The position numbers and the translations under genes are program-made. From Clusia tigrina (lineage: Eukaryota > Arthropoda > Insecta > Diptera > Clusiidae), in contig OV050030.1 of the NCBI GenBank assembly GCA_920105625.2, forward strand, positions 74,167,900 to 74,231,899: DNA of 64,000 nucleotides, read 5' to 3'. The notes under the pieces were generated by a model. The model did not search any database. It saw only the letters and a program-made list of their open reading frames with translations, and was not told where the DNA came from. This document shows, in pieces, positions 9,681-22,513 of the stretch; position 1 is the first letter of the stretch; every line of letters begins with the position of its first letter.

Positions 9681-11943
9681 ATGTTGCGGGTACTAACATT
9701 AAACACCACACAAAAAATGGGAGTGTTATTTCTACAGCCACGCCCACTATTGAAGTATTATTATAACTTGCGACCTATATATCATTTTTTGATGAAATTT
9801 CATATTAGTACGTATATAGACCCTACAAACCCATATAAGAGATTCGGGGTCGATCACAGGAAGGATACGCCTCCTTCCCATATAATGAGCTTTGGGGACC
9901 CCACTTAAAGACAATTACCCTATTTATGCTTTTAGTGATGATATATGAAATCAAATTGGTAGATGTATACACTGGGTCTGTACTAGCATGCAATCCAAAT
10001 ATGGGCAGATTGTTACTACTGCCACGCCCACAATTAACCAAAAATCATTACTAGGTTCCTATTAAAGATTTCTCTACGAAATTTCACAGGAATGTTGCGG
10101 GTACTAACATTAAACACGACACAGAAAATGGGCGTATTATTTCTACAGCCACGCCCACTATTGACATATTATTATAACTTGCGACCTATAATATATTTTT
10201 GGGCGAAATTTTATATTCGTACGCCTCCCTCCCATATAAGAACTTTGGGGACCTCACTTAAAGAAAATTACCCTATCTATGCTTCTAGTGATGATATATG
10301 AAAACGAATTTGTAGATGTATACACTGGGTCTGTACTAGGATGCATTCCAAATATGGGGAGATAATTACTAGTGCCACGCCCACAATTAAGCAAAAATCA
10401 TTACGATTTTCCTATTAAAGATTTCTCAACGAAATTTCACAGGAATATTGCGGGTATTAACATTAAACACCACACAAAAAACGGGCTTGTTATGTCTGCA
10501 GCCACGCCCACTATTGACATATTATTATAACTTGCGACCTATATAATATTTTTGGGCGAAATTTTATATTCGTACGTATATGGACCCTACAAAGCCATAT
10601 ACAAGTTTCGTGGTAGATCAGAGGAAGAATACGCCTCCCTCCCATATAAGAACTTTGGGGACCTCACTTAAAGAAAATTACCCTATCTATGCTTCTAGTG
10701 ATGATATATGAAAACGAATTTGTAGATGTATACACTGGGTCTGTACTAGGATGCATTCCAAATATGGCTAGATAATTACTAGTGCCACGCCCACAATTAA
10801 GCAAAAATCATTACGATTTTCCAATTAAAGATTTCTCAACGAAATTTCACAGGAATATTGCGGGTATTAACATTAAACACCACACAAAAAACGGGCTTGT
10901 TATGTCTACAGCCACGCCCACTATTGACATATTATTATAACTTGCGACCTATATAATATTTTTGGGCGAAATTTTATATTCGTACGTATATGGACCCTAC
11001 AATGGGTCTGTACTAGCATGCATTCCAAATATGGGCAGATTGTTACTACTGCCACGCCCACAATTAACCAAAAATCATTACTAGGTTCCTATTAAATGTT
11101 TCTCTACGAAATTTCACAGGAATGTTGCGGGTACTAACATTAAACACCACACAAAAAATGGGCGTGTTATTTCTACAGCCACGCCCACTATTGAAATTTT
11201 ATTATAACTTACGACCTATATAATATTTTTGGACGAAATTTCATATTAGTACGTATATGGACCCTACAAAGCCATATACAAAATTCGGGGTCGATGAGAA
11301 GAAGGATACGCCTCCTTCCCATATAATGAACTTTGGGGAGCCCACTTAAAGATAATTACCCTATCTATGCTTCTAGTCATGATATATGACAACAAATTGG
11401 TAGATGTATACACTGGGTCTGTACTAGCATGCATTCCAAATATGGGCAGATTATTACTACTGCCACGCCCACAATTAACCAAAAATCATTACTAGGTTCC
11501 TATTAAAGATTTTTCAACGAAATTTCACAGGAATGTTGCGGGTACTAACATTAAACACCACACAAAAAATGGGCGTGTTATTTCTACAGCCACGCCCACT
11601 ATTGAAATTTTATTATAACTTGCGACCTATACAATATTTTTGGACGAAATTTTATATTAGTACGTATATGGACCCTACAAAGCCATATACAAGATTCGGG
11701 GTCGATCAGAGGAAGGATACGCCTCCTTCCCATATAATGAGCTTTGGGGACCTCACTTAAAGACAATTACCCTATCTATGCTTCTAGTGATGATATATGT
11801 AAACAAATTGGTAGATGTATACACTGGGTCTGTACTAGCATGCATTCCAAATATGGGCAGATTGTTACTACTGCCACGACCACAATTAACCAAAAATCAT
11901 TACTAGGTTCCTATTAAAGATTTCTCTACGAAATTTCACAGGA
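9681..11943 (+). repeat. 2263-bp HOR module, copy 2
   Basis: Units at 9681 (411), 10092 (353), 10445 (410), 10855 (267), 11122 (411) and 11533 (411). The first ~90 bp (GGGAGTG, TTGAAGTATT) differ from copies 1 and 3 (TTGGCGTG, TTGACATATT) and match the units at 11944 and 15296, so the true recombination border lies near 9755, not at my landmark. A private AAATGTTTCTC is at about 11096. Confidence 0.92.
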
Positions 11944-13032
11944 ATGTTGCGGGTACTAACATTAAACACCACACAAAAAATGGGAGTGTTATTTCTACAG
12001 CCACGCCCACTATTGAAGTATTATTATAACTTGCGACCTATACAAAATTTTTGGACTAAATTTTATATTCATACGTATATGGACCCTACAATGGGTCTGT
12101 ACTAGCATGCATTAAAAATATGGGCAGATTATTACTACTGCCACGCCCACAATGAACCAAAAATCATTAATAGGTTCCTATTAAAGATTTCTCTACGAAA
12201 TTTCACAGGAATATTGCGGGTACTAACATTAAACACCACACACAAAATGGGCGTGCTATTTCTACAGCCACGCCCACTATTGAAATTTTATTATAACTTA
12301 CGACCTATATAATATTTTTGGACGAAATTTCATATTAGTACGTATATGGATCCTACAAAGCCATATACAAAATTCGGGGTCGATGAGAAGAAGGATACGC
12401 CTCCTTCCCATATAATGAACTTTGGGGAGCCCACTTAAAGATAATTACCCTATCTATGCTTCTAGTCATGATATATGACAACAAATTGACAGATGAATAC
12501 ACTGGGTCTGTACAAGCATGCATTCTAAATATGGGCAGATTATTACTACTGCCACGCCCACAATTAACCAAAAATCATTACTAGGTTCCTATTAAAGATT
12601 TTTCAACGAAATTTCACAGGAATGTTGCGGGTACTAACATTAAACACCACACAAAAAATGGGCGTGTTATTTCTACAGCCACGCCCACTATTGAAATTTT
12701 ATTATAACTTGCGACATATACAATATTTTTGGACGAAATTTTATATTAGTACGTATATGGATCCTACAAAGCCATATACAAGATTCGGGGTCGATCAGAG
12801 GAAGGATACGCCTCCTTCCCATATAATGAGCTTTGGGGACCTCACTTAAAGACAATTACCCTATCTATGCTTCTAGTGATGATATATGAAAACAAATTGG
12901 TAGATGTATACACTGGGTCTGTACTAGCATGCATTCCAAATATGGGCAGATTGTTACTACTGCCACGCCCACAATTAACCAAAAATCATTACTAGGTTCC
13001 TATTAAAGATTTCTCAACGGAATTTCACAGGA
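11944..13032 (+). repeat. 1089-bp HOR module, copy 2
   Basis: Units at 11944 (267), 12211 (411) and 12622 (411). It shares CATTCTAAATATGGG and GCGACATATACAAT with copy 3 but not with copy 1. It carries CACACACAAAATGGG near 12240 and GGATCCTAC near 12758, where copy 3 has CACACAAAAAATGGG and GGACCCTAC. Together with the preceding 2263-bp module it makes one 3352-bp unit. Confidence 0.92.
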
Positions 13033-15295
13033 ATGTTGCGGGTACTAACATTAAACACCACACAAAAAATTGGCGTGTTATTTCTACAGCCACGCCCACT
13101 ATTGACATATTATTATAACTTGCGACCTATATATCATTTTTTGATGAAATTTCATATTAGTACGTATATAGACCCTACAAACCCATATAAGAGATTCGGG
13201 GTCGATCACAGGAAGGATACGCCTCCTTCCCATATAATGAGCTTTGGGGACCCCACTTAAAGACAATTACCCTATTTATGCTTTTAGTGATGATATATGA
13301 AATCAAATTGGTAGATGTATACACTGGGTCTTTACTAGCATGCAATCCAAATATGGGCAGATTGTTACTACTGCCACGCCCACAATTAACCAAAAATCAT
13401 TACTAGGTTCCTATTAAAGATTTCTCTACGAAATTTCACAGGAATGTTGCGGGTACTAACATTAAACACGACACAGAAAATGGGCGTATTATTTCTACAG
13501 CCACGCCCACTATTGACATATTATTATAACTTGCGACCTATAATATATTTTTGGGCGAAATTTTATATTCGTACGCCTCCCTCCCATATAAGAACTTTGG
13601 GGACCTCACTTAAAGAAAATTACCCTATCTATGCTTCTAGTGATGATATATGAAAACGAATTTGTAGATGTATACACTGGGTCTGTACTAGGATGCATTC
13701 CAAATATGGGGAGATAATTACTAGTGCCACGCCCACAATTAAGCAAAAATCATTACGATTTTCCTATTAAAGATTTCTCAACGAAATTTCACAGGAATAT
13801 TGCGGGTATTAACATTAAACACCACACAAAAAACGGGCTTGTTATGTCTGCAGCCACGCCCACTATTGACATATTATTATAACTTGCGACCTATATAATA
13901 TTTTTGGGCGAAATTTTATATTCGTACGTATATGGACCCTACAAAGCCATATACAAGTTTCGTGGTAGATCAGAGGAAGAATACGCCTCCCTCCCATATA
14001 AGAACTTTGGGGACCTCACTTAAAGAAAATTACCCTATCTATGCTTCTAGTGATGATATATGAAAACGAATTTGTAGATGTATACACTGGGTCTGTACTA
14101 GGATGCATTCCAAATATGGCTAGATAATTACTAGTGCCACGCCCACAATTAAGCAAAAATCATTACGATTTTCCAATTAAAGATTTCTCAACGAAATTTC
14201 ACAGGAATATTGCGGGTATTAACATTAAACACCACACAAAAAACGGGCTTGTTATGTCTACAGCCACGCCCACTATTGACATATTATTATAACTTGCGAC
14301 CTATATAATATTTTTGGGCGAAATTTTATATTCGTACGTATATGGACCCTACAATGGGTCTGTACTAGCATGCATTCCAAATATGGGCAGATTGTTACTA
14401 CTGCCACGCCCACAATTAACCAAAAATCATTACTAGGTTCCTATTAAATATTTCTCTACGAAATTTCACAGGAATGTTGCGGGTACTAACATTAAACACC
14501 ACACAAAAAATGGGCGTGTTATTTCTACAGCCACGCCCACTATTGAAATTTTATTATAACTTACGACCTATATAATATTTTTGGACGAAATTTCATATTA
14601 GTACGTATATGGACCCTACAAAGCCATATACAAAATTCGGGGTCGATGAGAAGAAGGATACGCCTCCTTCCCATATAATGAACTTTGGGGAGCCCACTTA
14701 AAGATAATTACCCTATCAATGCTTCTAGTCATGATATATGACAACAAATTGGTAGATGTATACACTGGGTCTGTACTAGCATGCATTCCAAATATGGGCA
14801 GATTATTACTACTGCCACGCCCACAATTAACCAAAAATCATTACTAGGTTCCTATTAAAGATTTTTCAACGAAATTTCACAGGAATGTTGCGGGTACTAA
14901 CATTAAACACCACACAAAAAATGGGCGTGTTATTTCTACAGCCACGCCCACTATTGAAATTTTATTATAACTTGCGACCTATACAATATTTTTGGACGAA
15001 ATTTTATATTAGTACGTATATGGACCCTACAAAGCCATATACAAGATTCGGGGTCGATCAGAGGAAGGATACGCCTCCTTCCCATATAATGAGCTTTGGG
15101 GACCTCACTTAAAGACAATTACCCTATCTATGAATCTAGTGATGATATATGTAAACAAATTGGTAGATGTATACACTGGGTCTGTACTAGCATGCATTCC
15201 AAATATGGGCAGATTGTTACTACTGCCACGACCACAATTAACCAAAAATCATTACTAGGTTCCTATTAAAGATTTCTCTACGAAATTTCACAGGA
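13033..15295 (+). repeat. 2263-bp HOR module, copy 3
   Basis: Units at 13033 (411), 13444 (353), 13797 (410), 14207 (267), 14474 (411) and 14885 (411). It lies exactly 3352 bp after copy 2. Only scattered single-base differences are seen, for example GTCTTTACT near 13331, CTATCAATG near 14718 and TATGAATCTAG near 15133. Confidence 0.92.
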
Positions 15296-16384
15296 ATGTT
15301 GCGGGTACTAACATTAAACACCACACAAAAAATGGGAGTGTTATTTCTACAGCCACGCCCACTATTGAAGTATTATTATAACTTGCGACCTATACAAAAT
15401 TTTTGGACTAAATTTTATATTCATACGTATATGGACCCTACAATGGGTCTGTACTAGCATGCATTAAAAATATGGGCAGATTATTACTACTGCCACGCCC
15501 ACAATGAACCAAAAATCATTAATAGGTTCCTATTAAAGATTTCTCTACGAAATTTCACAGGAATATTGCGGGTACTAACATTAAACACCACACAAAAAAT
15601 GGGCGTGCTATTTCTACAGCCACGCCCACTATTGAAATTTTATTATAACTTACGACCTATATAATATTTTTGGACGAAATTTCATATTAGTACGTATATG
15701 GATCCTACAAAGCCATATACAAAATTCGGGGTCGATGAGAAGAAGGATACGCCTCCTTCCCATATAATGAACTTTGGGGAGCCCACTTAAAGATAATTAC
15801 CCTATCTATGCTTCTAGTCATGATATATGACAACAAATTGACAGATGAATACACTGGGTCTGTACAAGCATGCATTCTAAATATGGGCAGATTATTACTA
15901 CTGCCACGCCCACAATTAACCAAAAATCATTACTAGGTTCCTATTAAAGATTTTTCAACGAAATTTCACAGGAATGTTGCGGGTACTAACATTAAACACC
16001 ACACAAAAAATGGGCGTGTTATTTCTACAGCCACGCCCACTATTGAAATTTTATTATAACTTGCGACATATACAATATTTTTGGACGAAATTTTATATTA
16101 GTACGTATATGGACCCTACAAAGCCATATACAAGATTCGGGGTCGATCAGAGGAAGGATACGCCTCCTTCCCATATAATGAGCTTTGGGGACCTCACTTA
16201 AAGACAATTACCCTATCTATGCTTCTAGTGATGATATATGAAAACAAATTGGTAGATGTATACACTGGGTCTGTACTAGCATGCATTCCAAATATGGGCA
16301 GATTGTTACTACTGCCACGCCCACAATTAACCAAAAATCATTACTAGGTTCCTATTAAAGATTTCTCTACGAAATTTCACAGGA
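15296..16384 (+). repeat. 1089-bp HOR module, copy 3
   Basis: Units at 15296 (267), 15563 (411) and 15974 (411), 3352 bp after copy 2. It closes the second 3352-bp unit. The next monomer (16385) is of another type (GTTGCGGATAC), so the strict HOR ends here. Confidence 0.92.
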
Positions 16385-19382
16385 ATGTTGCGGATACTAA
16401 CATTAAACACGACACAGAAAATGGGCGTATTATTTCTACAGCCACGCCCACTATTGACATATTATTATAACTTGCGACCTATAATATATTTTTGGGCGAA
16501 ATTTTATATTCGTACGTATATGGACCCTACAAAGCCATATACAAGTTTCGCGGTAGATCAGAGGAAGAATACGCCTCCCTCCCATATAAGAACTTTGGGG
16601 ACCTCACTTAAAGAAAATTACCCAATCTATGCTTCTAGTGATGATATATGAAAACGAATTTGTAGATGTATACACTGGGTCTGTACTAGGATGCATTCCA
16701 AATATGGGGAGATAATTACTAGTGCCACGCCCACAATTAAGCAAAAATCATTACGATTTTCCAATTAAAGATTTCTCAACGAAATTTCACAGGAATATTG
16801 CGGGTATTAACATTAAACACCACACAAAAAACGGGCTTGTTATGTCTACAGCCACGCCCACTATTGACATATTATTATAACTTGCGACCTATATAATATT
16901 TTTGGGCGAAATTTTATATTCGTACGTATATGGACCCTACAATGGGTCTGTACTAGCATGCATTCCAAATATGGGCAGATTGTTACTACTGCCACGCCCA
17001 CAATTAACCAAAAATCATTACTAGGTTCCTATTAAAGATTTCTCTACGAAATTTCACAGGAATGTTGCGGGTACTAACATTAAACACCACACAAAAAATG
17101 GGAGTGTTATTTCTACAGCCACGCCCACTATTGAAATATTATTATAACTTGCGACCTATACAATATTTTTGGACTAAATTTTATATTCATACGTATATGG
17201 ACCCTACAATGGGTCTGTACTAGCATGCATTAAAAATATGGGCAGATTATTACTACTTCCACGCCCACAATGAACCAAAAATCATTAATAGGTTCCTATT
17301 AAAGATTTCTCTACGAAATTTCACAGGAATATTGCGGGTACTAACATTAAACACCACACAAAAAATGGGCGTGTTATTTCTACAGCCACGCCCACTATTG
17401 AAATTTTATTATAACTTACGACCTATATAATATTTTTGGACGAAATTTTATATTAGTACGTATATGGACCCTACAAAGCCATATACAAGATTCGGGGTCG
17501 ATCAGAGGAAGGATACGCCTCCTTCCCATATAATGAGCTTTGGGGACCTCACTTAAAGACAATTACCCTATCTATGCTTCTAGTGATCATATATGAAAAC
17601 AAATTGGTAGATGTATACACTGGGTCTGTACTAGCATGCATTCCAAATATGGGCAGATTGTTACTACTGCCACGCCCACAATTAACCAAAAATCATTACT
17701 AGGTTCCTATTAAAGATTTCTCTACGAAATTTCACAGGAATGTTGCGGATACTAACATTAAACACGACACAGAAAATGGGCGTATTATTTCTACAGCCAC
17801 GCCCACTATTGACATATTATTATAACTTGCGACCTATAATATATTTTTGGGCGAAATTTTATATTCGTACGTATATGGACCCTACAAAGCCATATACAAG
17901 TTTCGCGGTAGATCAGAGGAAGAATACGCCTCCCTCCCATATAAGAACTTTGGGGACCTCACTTAAAGAAAATTACCCAATCTATGCTTCTAGTGATGAT
18001 ATATGAAAACGAATTTGTAGATGTATACACTGGGTCTGTACTAGGATGCATTCCAAATATGGGGAGATAATTACTAGTGCCACGCCCACATTTAAGCAAA
18101 AATCATTACGATTTTCCTATTAAAGATTTCTCAACGAAATTTCACAGGAATATTGCGGGTATTAACATTAAACACCACACAAAAAACGGGCTTGTTATGT
18201 CTACAGCCACGCCCACTATTGACATATTATTATAACTTGCGACCTATATAATATTTTTGGGCGAAATTTTATATTCGTACGTATATGGACCCTACAAAGC
18301 CATATACAAGTTTCGTGGTAGATCAGAGGAAGAATACGCCTCCCTCCCATATAAGAACTTTGGGACCTCACTTAAAGAAAATTACCCTATCTATGCTTCT
18401 AGTGTTGATATATGAGAACGAATTTGTAGATGTATACACTGGGTCTGTACTAGGATGCATTCCAAAATTTGGGGAGATAATTACTAGTGCCATGCCCACA
18501 ATTAAGCAAAAATTATTACGATTTTCCTATTAAAGATTTCTCTACGAAATTTCACAGGAATGTTGCGGGTACTAACATTAAACACGACAAAGAAAATGGG
18601 CGTATTATTTCTACAGCCACGCCCACTATTGAAATATTATTATAAGTTGCGACCTATACAATATTTTTGGGCGAAATTTTATATTAGTACGTATATGGAC
18701 CCTAGAAAGCCATATACAAGATTCGGGGTCGATCAGAGGAAGGATACGCCTCCTTCCCATATAATGAGCTTTGGGGACCTCACTTAAAGACAATTACCCT
18801 ATCTATGCTTCTAGTGATGATATATGAAAACAAATTGGTAGATGTATACACTGGGTCTGTACTAGCATGCATTCCAAATATGGGCAGATTGTTACTACTG
18901 CCACGCCCACAATTAACCAAAAATCATTACTAGGTTCCTATTAAAGATTTCTCCACGAAATTTCACAGGAATGTTGCGGGTACTAACATTAAACACGACA
19001 CAGAAAATGGGCGTATTATTACTACAGCCACGCCCACTATTGACATATTATTATAACTTGCGACCTATAATATATTTTTGGGCGAAATTTTATATTCGTA
19101 CGTATTTGGACCCTACAAAGCCATATACAAGTTTCGGGGTAGATCAGCGGAAGAATACGCCTCCCTCCCATAAAAAGGAACTTTGGGGACCTCACTTAAA
19201 GACAATTACCCTATCTATGCTCCTAGTGAAGATATATGAATACAAATTTGTAGATGTATACACTGGGTCTGTACCAGGATGCATTCCAAATATGGGGAGA
19301 TTATTACTACTGCCACGCCCACAATTAACCAAAAATCATTACGAGGTTCCTATTAAAGATTTTTCAACGAAATTTCACAGGA
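16385..19382 (+). repeat. Transitional monomers between two HOR domains
   Basis: Units at 16385 (411 by landmark 16795 less 1, effectively 410), 16795 (267), 17062 (267), 17329 (411), 17740 (410), 18150 (410), 18560 (411) and 18971 (412). Two 267-bp units stand side by side only here, carrying two different downstream forms (ATTCCAAAT and ATTAAAAAT). Monomers 16385 and 17740 are near duplicates 1355 bp apart, both with CCCAATCTATGC. The unit at 18971 has CCATAAAAAGGAAC, which shifts the reading frame relative to its neighbours. Confidence 0.85.
17172..18590 (+). repeat. Long-range duplicated block, left copy
   Basis: From GGACTAAATTTTATATTCAT through the monomers at 17329, 17740 and 18150, this block matches 27829-29247 at a constant offset of 10,657 bp. 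It includes the rare TACTACTTCCACGCCC, CACATTTAAGC and CCAAAATTTGGGG forms. The match ends within the first 40 bp of the 18560 monomer, where CACGACAAAG replaces CACCACACAA. One visible internal difference is AAATTATTACG here against AAATCATTACG in the right copy. Confidence 0.88.
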
Positions 19383-19468
19383 ATATTGCGGGTATTAACA
19401 TTAAACACCACACAAAAAACGGGCTTGTTATTTCTACAGCCACGCCCACTATTGACATATTATTATAA
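18971..19468 (+). other. Longest open frame in the window (165 codons), judged non-coding
   Basis: An open frame crosses the end of one monomer into the next because an extra base in CCATAAAAAGGAAC joins two frames that are each partly open in the family, and because GAGGTTCC replaces the usual TAGGTTCC. The translation is a mixture of the two recurrent monomer translations and has no domain, signal peptide or motif that I recognise. No ribosome-binding, promoter, splice or poly(A) context distinguishes it. I treat it as a chance product of repeat variation. Confidence 0.7.
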
Positions 19469-22400
19469 CTTGCGACCTATATAATATTTTTGGGCGAAAT
19501 TTTATATTCGTGCGTATATGGACCCTACAATGGGTCTCTACTAGCATGCATTCCAAATATGGGCAGATTATTACTACTGCCACGCCCACAATGAACCAAA
19601 AATCATTAATAGGTTCCTATTAAAGATTTCTCTACGAAATTTCACAGGAATGTTGCGGGTACTAACATTAAACACCACACAAAAAATTGGCGTGTTATTT
19701 CTACAGCCACGCCCACTATTGACATATTATTATAACTTACGACCTATATAATATTTTTGGACGAAATTTCATATTAGTACGTATATGGATCCTACAAAGC
19801 CATATAAGAGATTCGGGGTCGATCAGAGGAAGGATACGCCTCCTTCCCATATAATGAGCTTTGGGGACCTCACTTAAAGACAATTACCCTATCTATGCTT
19901 CTAATCATGATATATGACAACAAATTGACAGATGAATACACTGGGTCTGTACAAGCATGCATTCCAAATATGGGCAGATTATTACTACTGCCACGCCCAC
20001 AATTAACCAAAAATTATTCCTAGGTTCCTATTAAAGATTTTTCAACGAAATTTCACAGGAATGTTGCGGGTACTAACATTAAACACCACACAAAAAATGG
20101 GCGTGTTATTTCTACAGCCACGCCCACTATTGAAATTTTATTATAACTTGCGACCTATACAATATTTTTGGACGAAATTTTATATTAGTACGTATATGGA
20201 CCCTACAAAGCCACATACAAGCTTCGGGGTCGAGCAGAGGAAGGATACGCCTCCTTCCCATATAATGAGCTTTGGGGACCTCACTTAAACACAATTACCC
20301 TATCTATGCTTCTAGTGATGATATATGAAAACAAATTGGTAGATGTATACACTGGGTCTGTACTAGCATGCATTCCAAATATGGGCAGATTGTTACTACT
20401 GCCACGCCCACAATTAACCAAAAATCATTACTAGGCTCCTATGAAAGATTTCTCTACGAAATTTCACAGGAATGTTGCGGGTACTAACATTAAACACGAC
20501 ACCGAAAATGGGCGTATTATTTCTACAGCCACGCCCACTATTGACATATTATTATAACTTGCGACCTATAATATATTTTTGGGCAAAATTTTATATTCGT
20601 ACGTATATGGACCCTACAAAGCCATATACAAGTTTCGCGGTAGATCAGAGGAAGAATACGCCTCCCTCCCATATAAGAACTTTGGGGACCTCACTTAAAG
20701 AAAATTATCCTATCTATGCTTCTAGTGATAATATATGAAAACGAATTTGTAGATGTATACACTGGGTCTGTACTAGGGTGCATTCCAAATATGGGGAGAT
20801 AATTACTAGTGCCACGCCCACAATTAAGCAAAAATCATTACGATTTTCCTATTAAAGATTTCTCAACGAAATTTCACAGGAATATTGCGGGTATTAACAT
20901 TAAACACCACACAAAAAACGGGCTTGTTATGCCTACAGCCACGCCCACTATTGACATATAATTATAACTTGCGACCTATATAATATTTTTGGGCGAAATT
21001 TTATATTCGTACGTATATGGACCCTACAAAGCCATATACAAGTTTCGCGGTAGATCAGAGGAAGAATACGCCTCCCTCCCATATAAGAACTTTGGGGACC
21101 TCACTTAAAGAAAATTACCCTATCTATGCTTCTAGTGTTGATATATGAAAACGAATTTGTAGATGTATATACTGGGTCTGTACTATGATGCATTCCAAAT
21201 ATGGGGAGATAATTACTAGTGCCATGCCCACAATTAAGCAAAAATCATTACGATTTTCCTATTAAAGATTTCTCTACGAAATTTCACAGGAATGTTGCGG
21301 GTACTAACATCAAACACGACAAAGAAAATGGGCGTATTATTTCTACAGCCACGCCCACATTGACATATTATAACTTGCGACCTATATAACATTTTTGGGC
21401 GAAATTTTATTTTAGACTGGACACTACAAAGCCATATACAAGATTCGGGGTCGATCAGAGGAAGGATACGCCTCCTTCCCATATAATGAGCTTTGGGGAC
21501 CTCACTTAAAGACATTTACCCTATCTATGCTTCTAGTGATTATATATGAAAACAAATTGGTAGATGTATACACTGGGTCTGTACTAGCATGCATTCCAAA
21601 TATAGGCAGATTGTTACTACTGCCACGCCCACAATTAACCAAAAATCATTACTAGGTTCCTATTAAAGATTTCTCAACGAAATTTCACAGGAATGTTGCG
21701 GGTACTAACATTAAACAGCACACAAAAAATTGGCTTGTTATTTCTACAGCCACGCCCACATTGACATATTATTATAACTTACGACCTATATAATATTTTT
21801 GGACGAAATTTCATATTAGTACGTATATGGACCCTGCAAAGCCATATAAGAGATTCGGGGTCGATCAGAGGAAGGATACGCCTCCTTCCCATATAATGAG
21901 CTTTGGGGACCTCACTTAAAGACAATTACCCTATCTATGCTTCTAGTGATGATATATGAAAACAAATTGGTAGATGTATACACTGGGTCTGTACTAGCAT
22001 GCATTCCAAATATAGGCAGATTGTTACTTACTGCCACGCCCACAATTAACCAAAAATCATTACTAGGTTATTATTAAAGATTTCTCTACAAAATTTCACA
22101 GGAATGTTGCGGGTACTAACATTAAACACGACACAGAAAATGGGCGTGTTATTTCTACAGCCAAGCCCACTATTGACATATTATTATAACTTGCGACCTA
22201 TAATATATTTTTGGGCGAAATTTTATATTCGTACGTATATGGACCCTACAAAGCCATATACAAGTTTCGCGGTAGATCAGAGGAAGAATACGCCTCCCTC
22301 CCATATAAGAACTTTGGGGACCTCACTTAAAGAAAATTACCCTATCTATGCTTCTAGTGGTGATAGATGAAAACGAATTTGTAGATGTATACACTGGGTC

Positions 22401-22513
22401 TGTACTAGGATGCATTCCAAATATGGGGAGATAATTACTAGTGCCATGCCCACAATTAAGCAAAAATCATTACGATTTTCCTATTAAAGATTTCTCAACG
22501 AAATTTCACAGGA
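19383..22513 (+). repeat. 3131-bp HOR, copy 1
   Basis: Eight monomers: 19383 (267), 19650 (411), 20061 (411), 20472 (410), 20882 (410), 21292 (401), 21693 (411) and 22104 (410). Markers include GGTCGAGCAGAGG, CTAGGCTCCTATGAAAG, ACACCGAAAATGGG, TTATTTTAGACTGGACAC and GCCAAGCCCAC. The first ~80 bp match monomers of the preceding region (ACGGGCTTG), so the exact repeat border lies near 19460. Confidence 0.94.
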
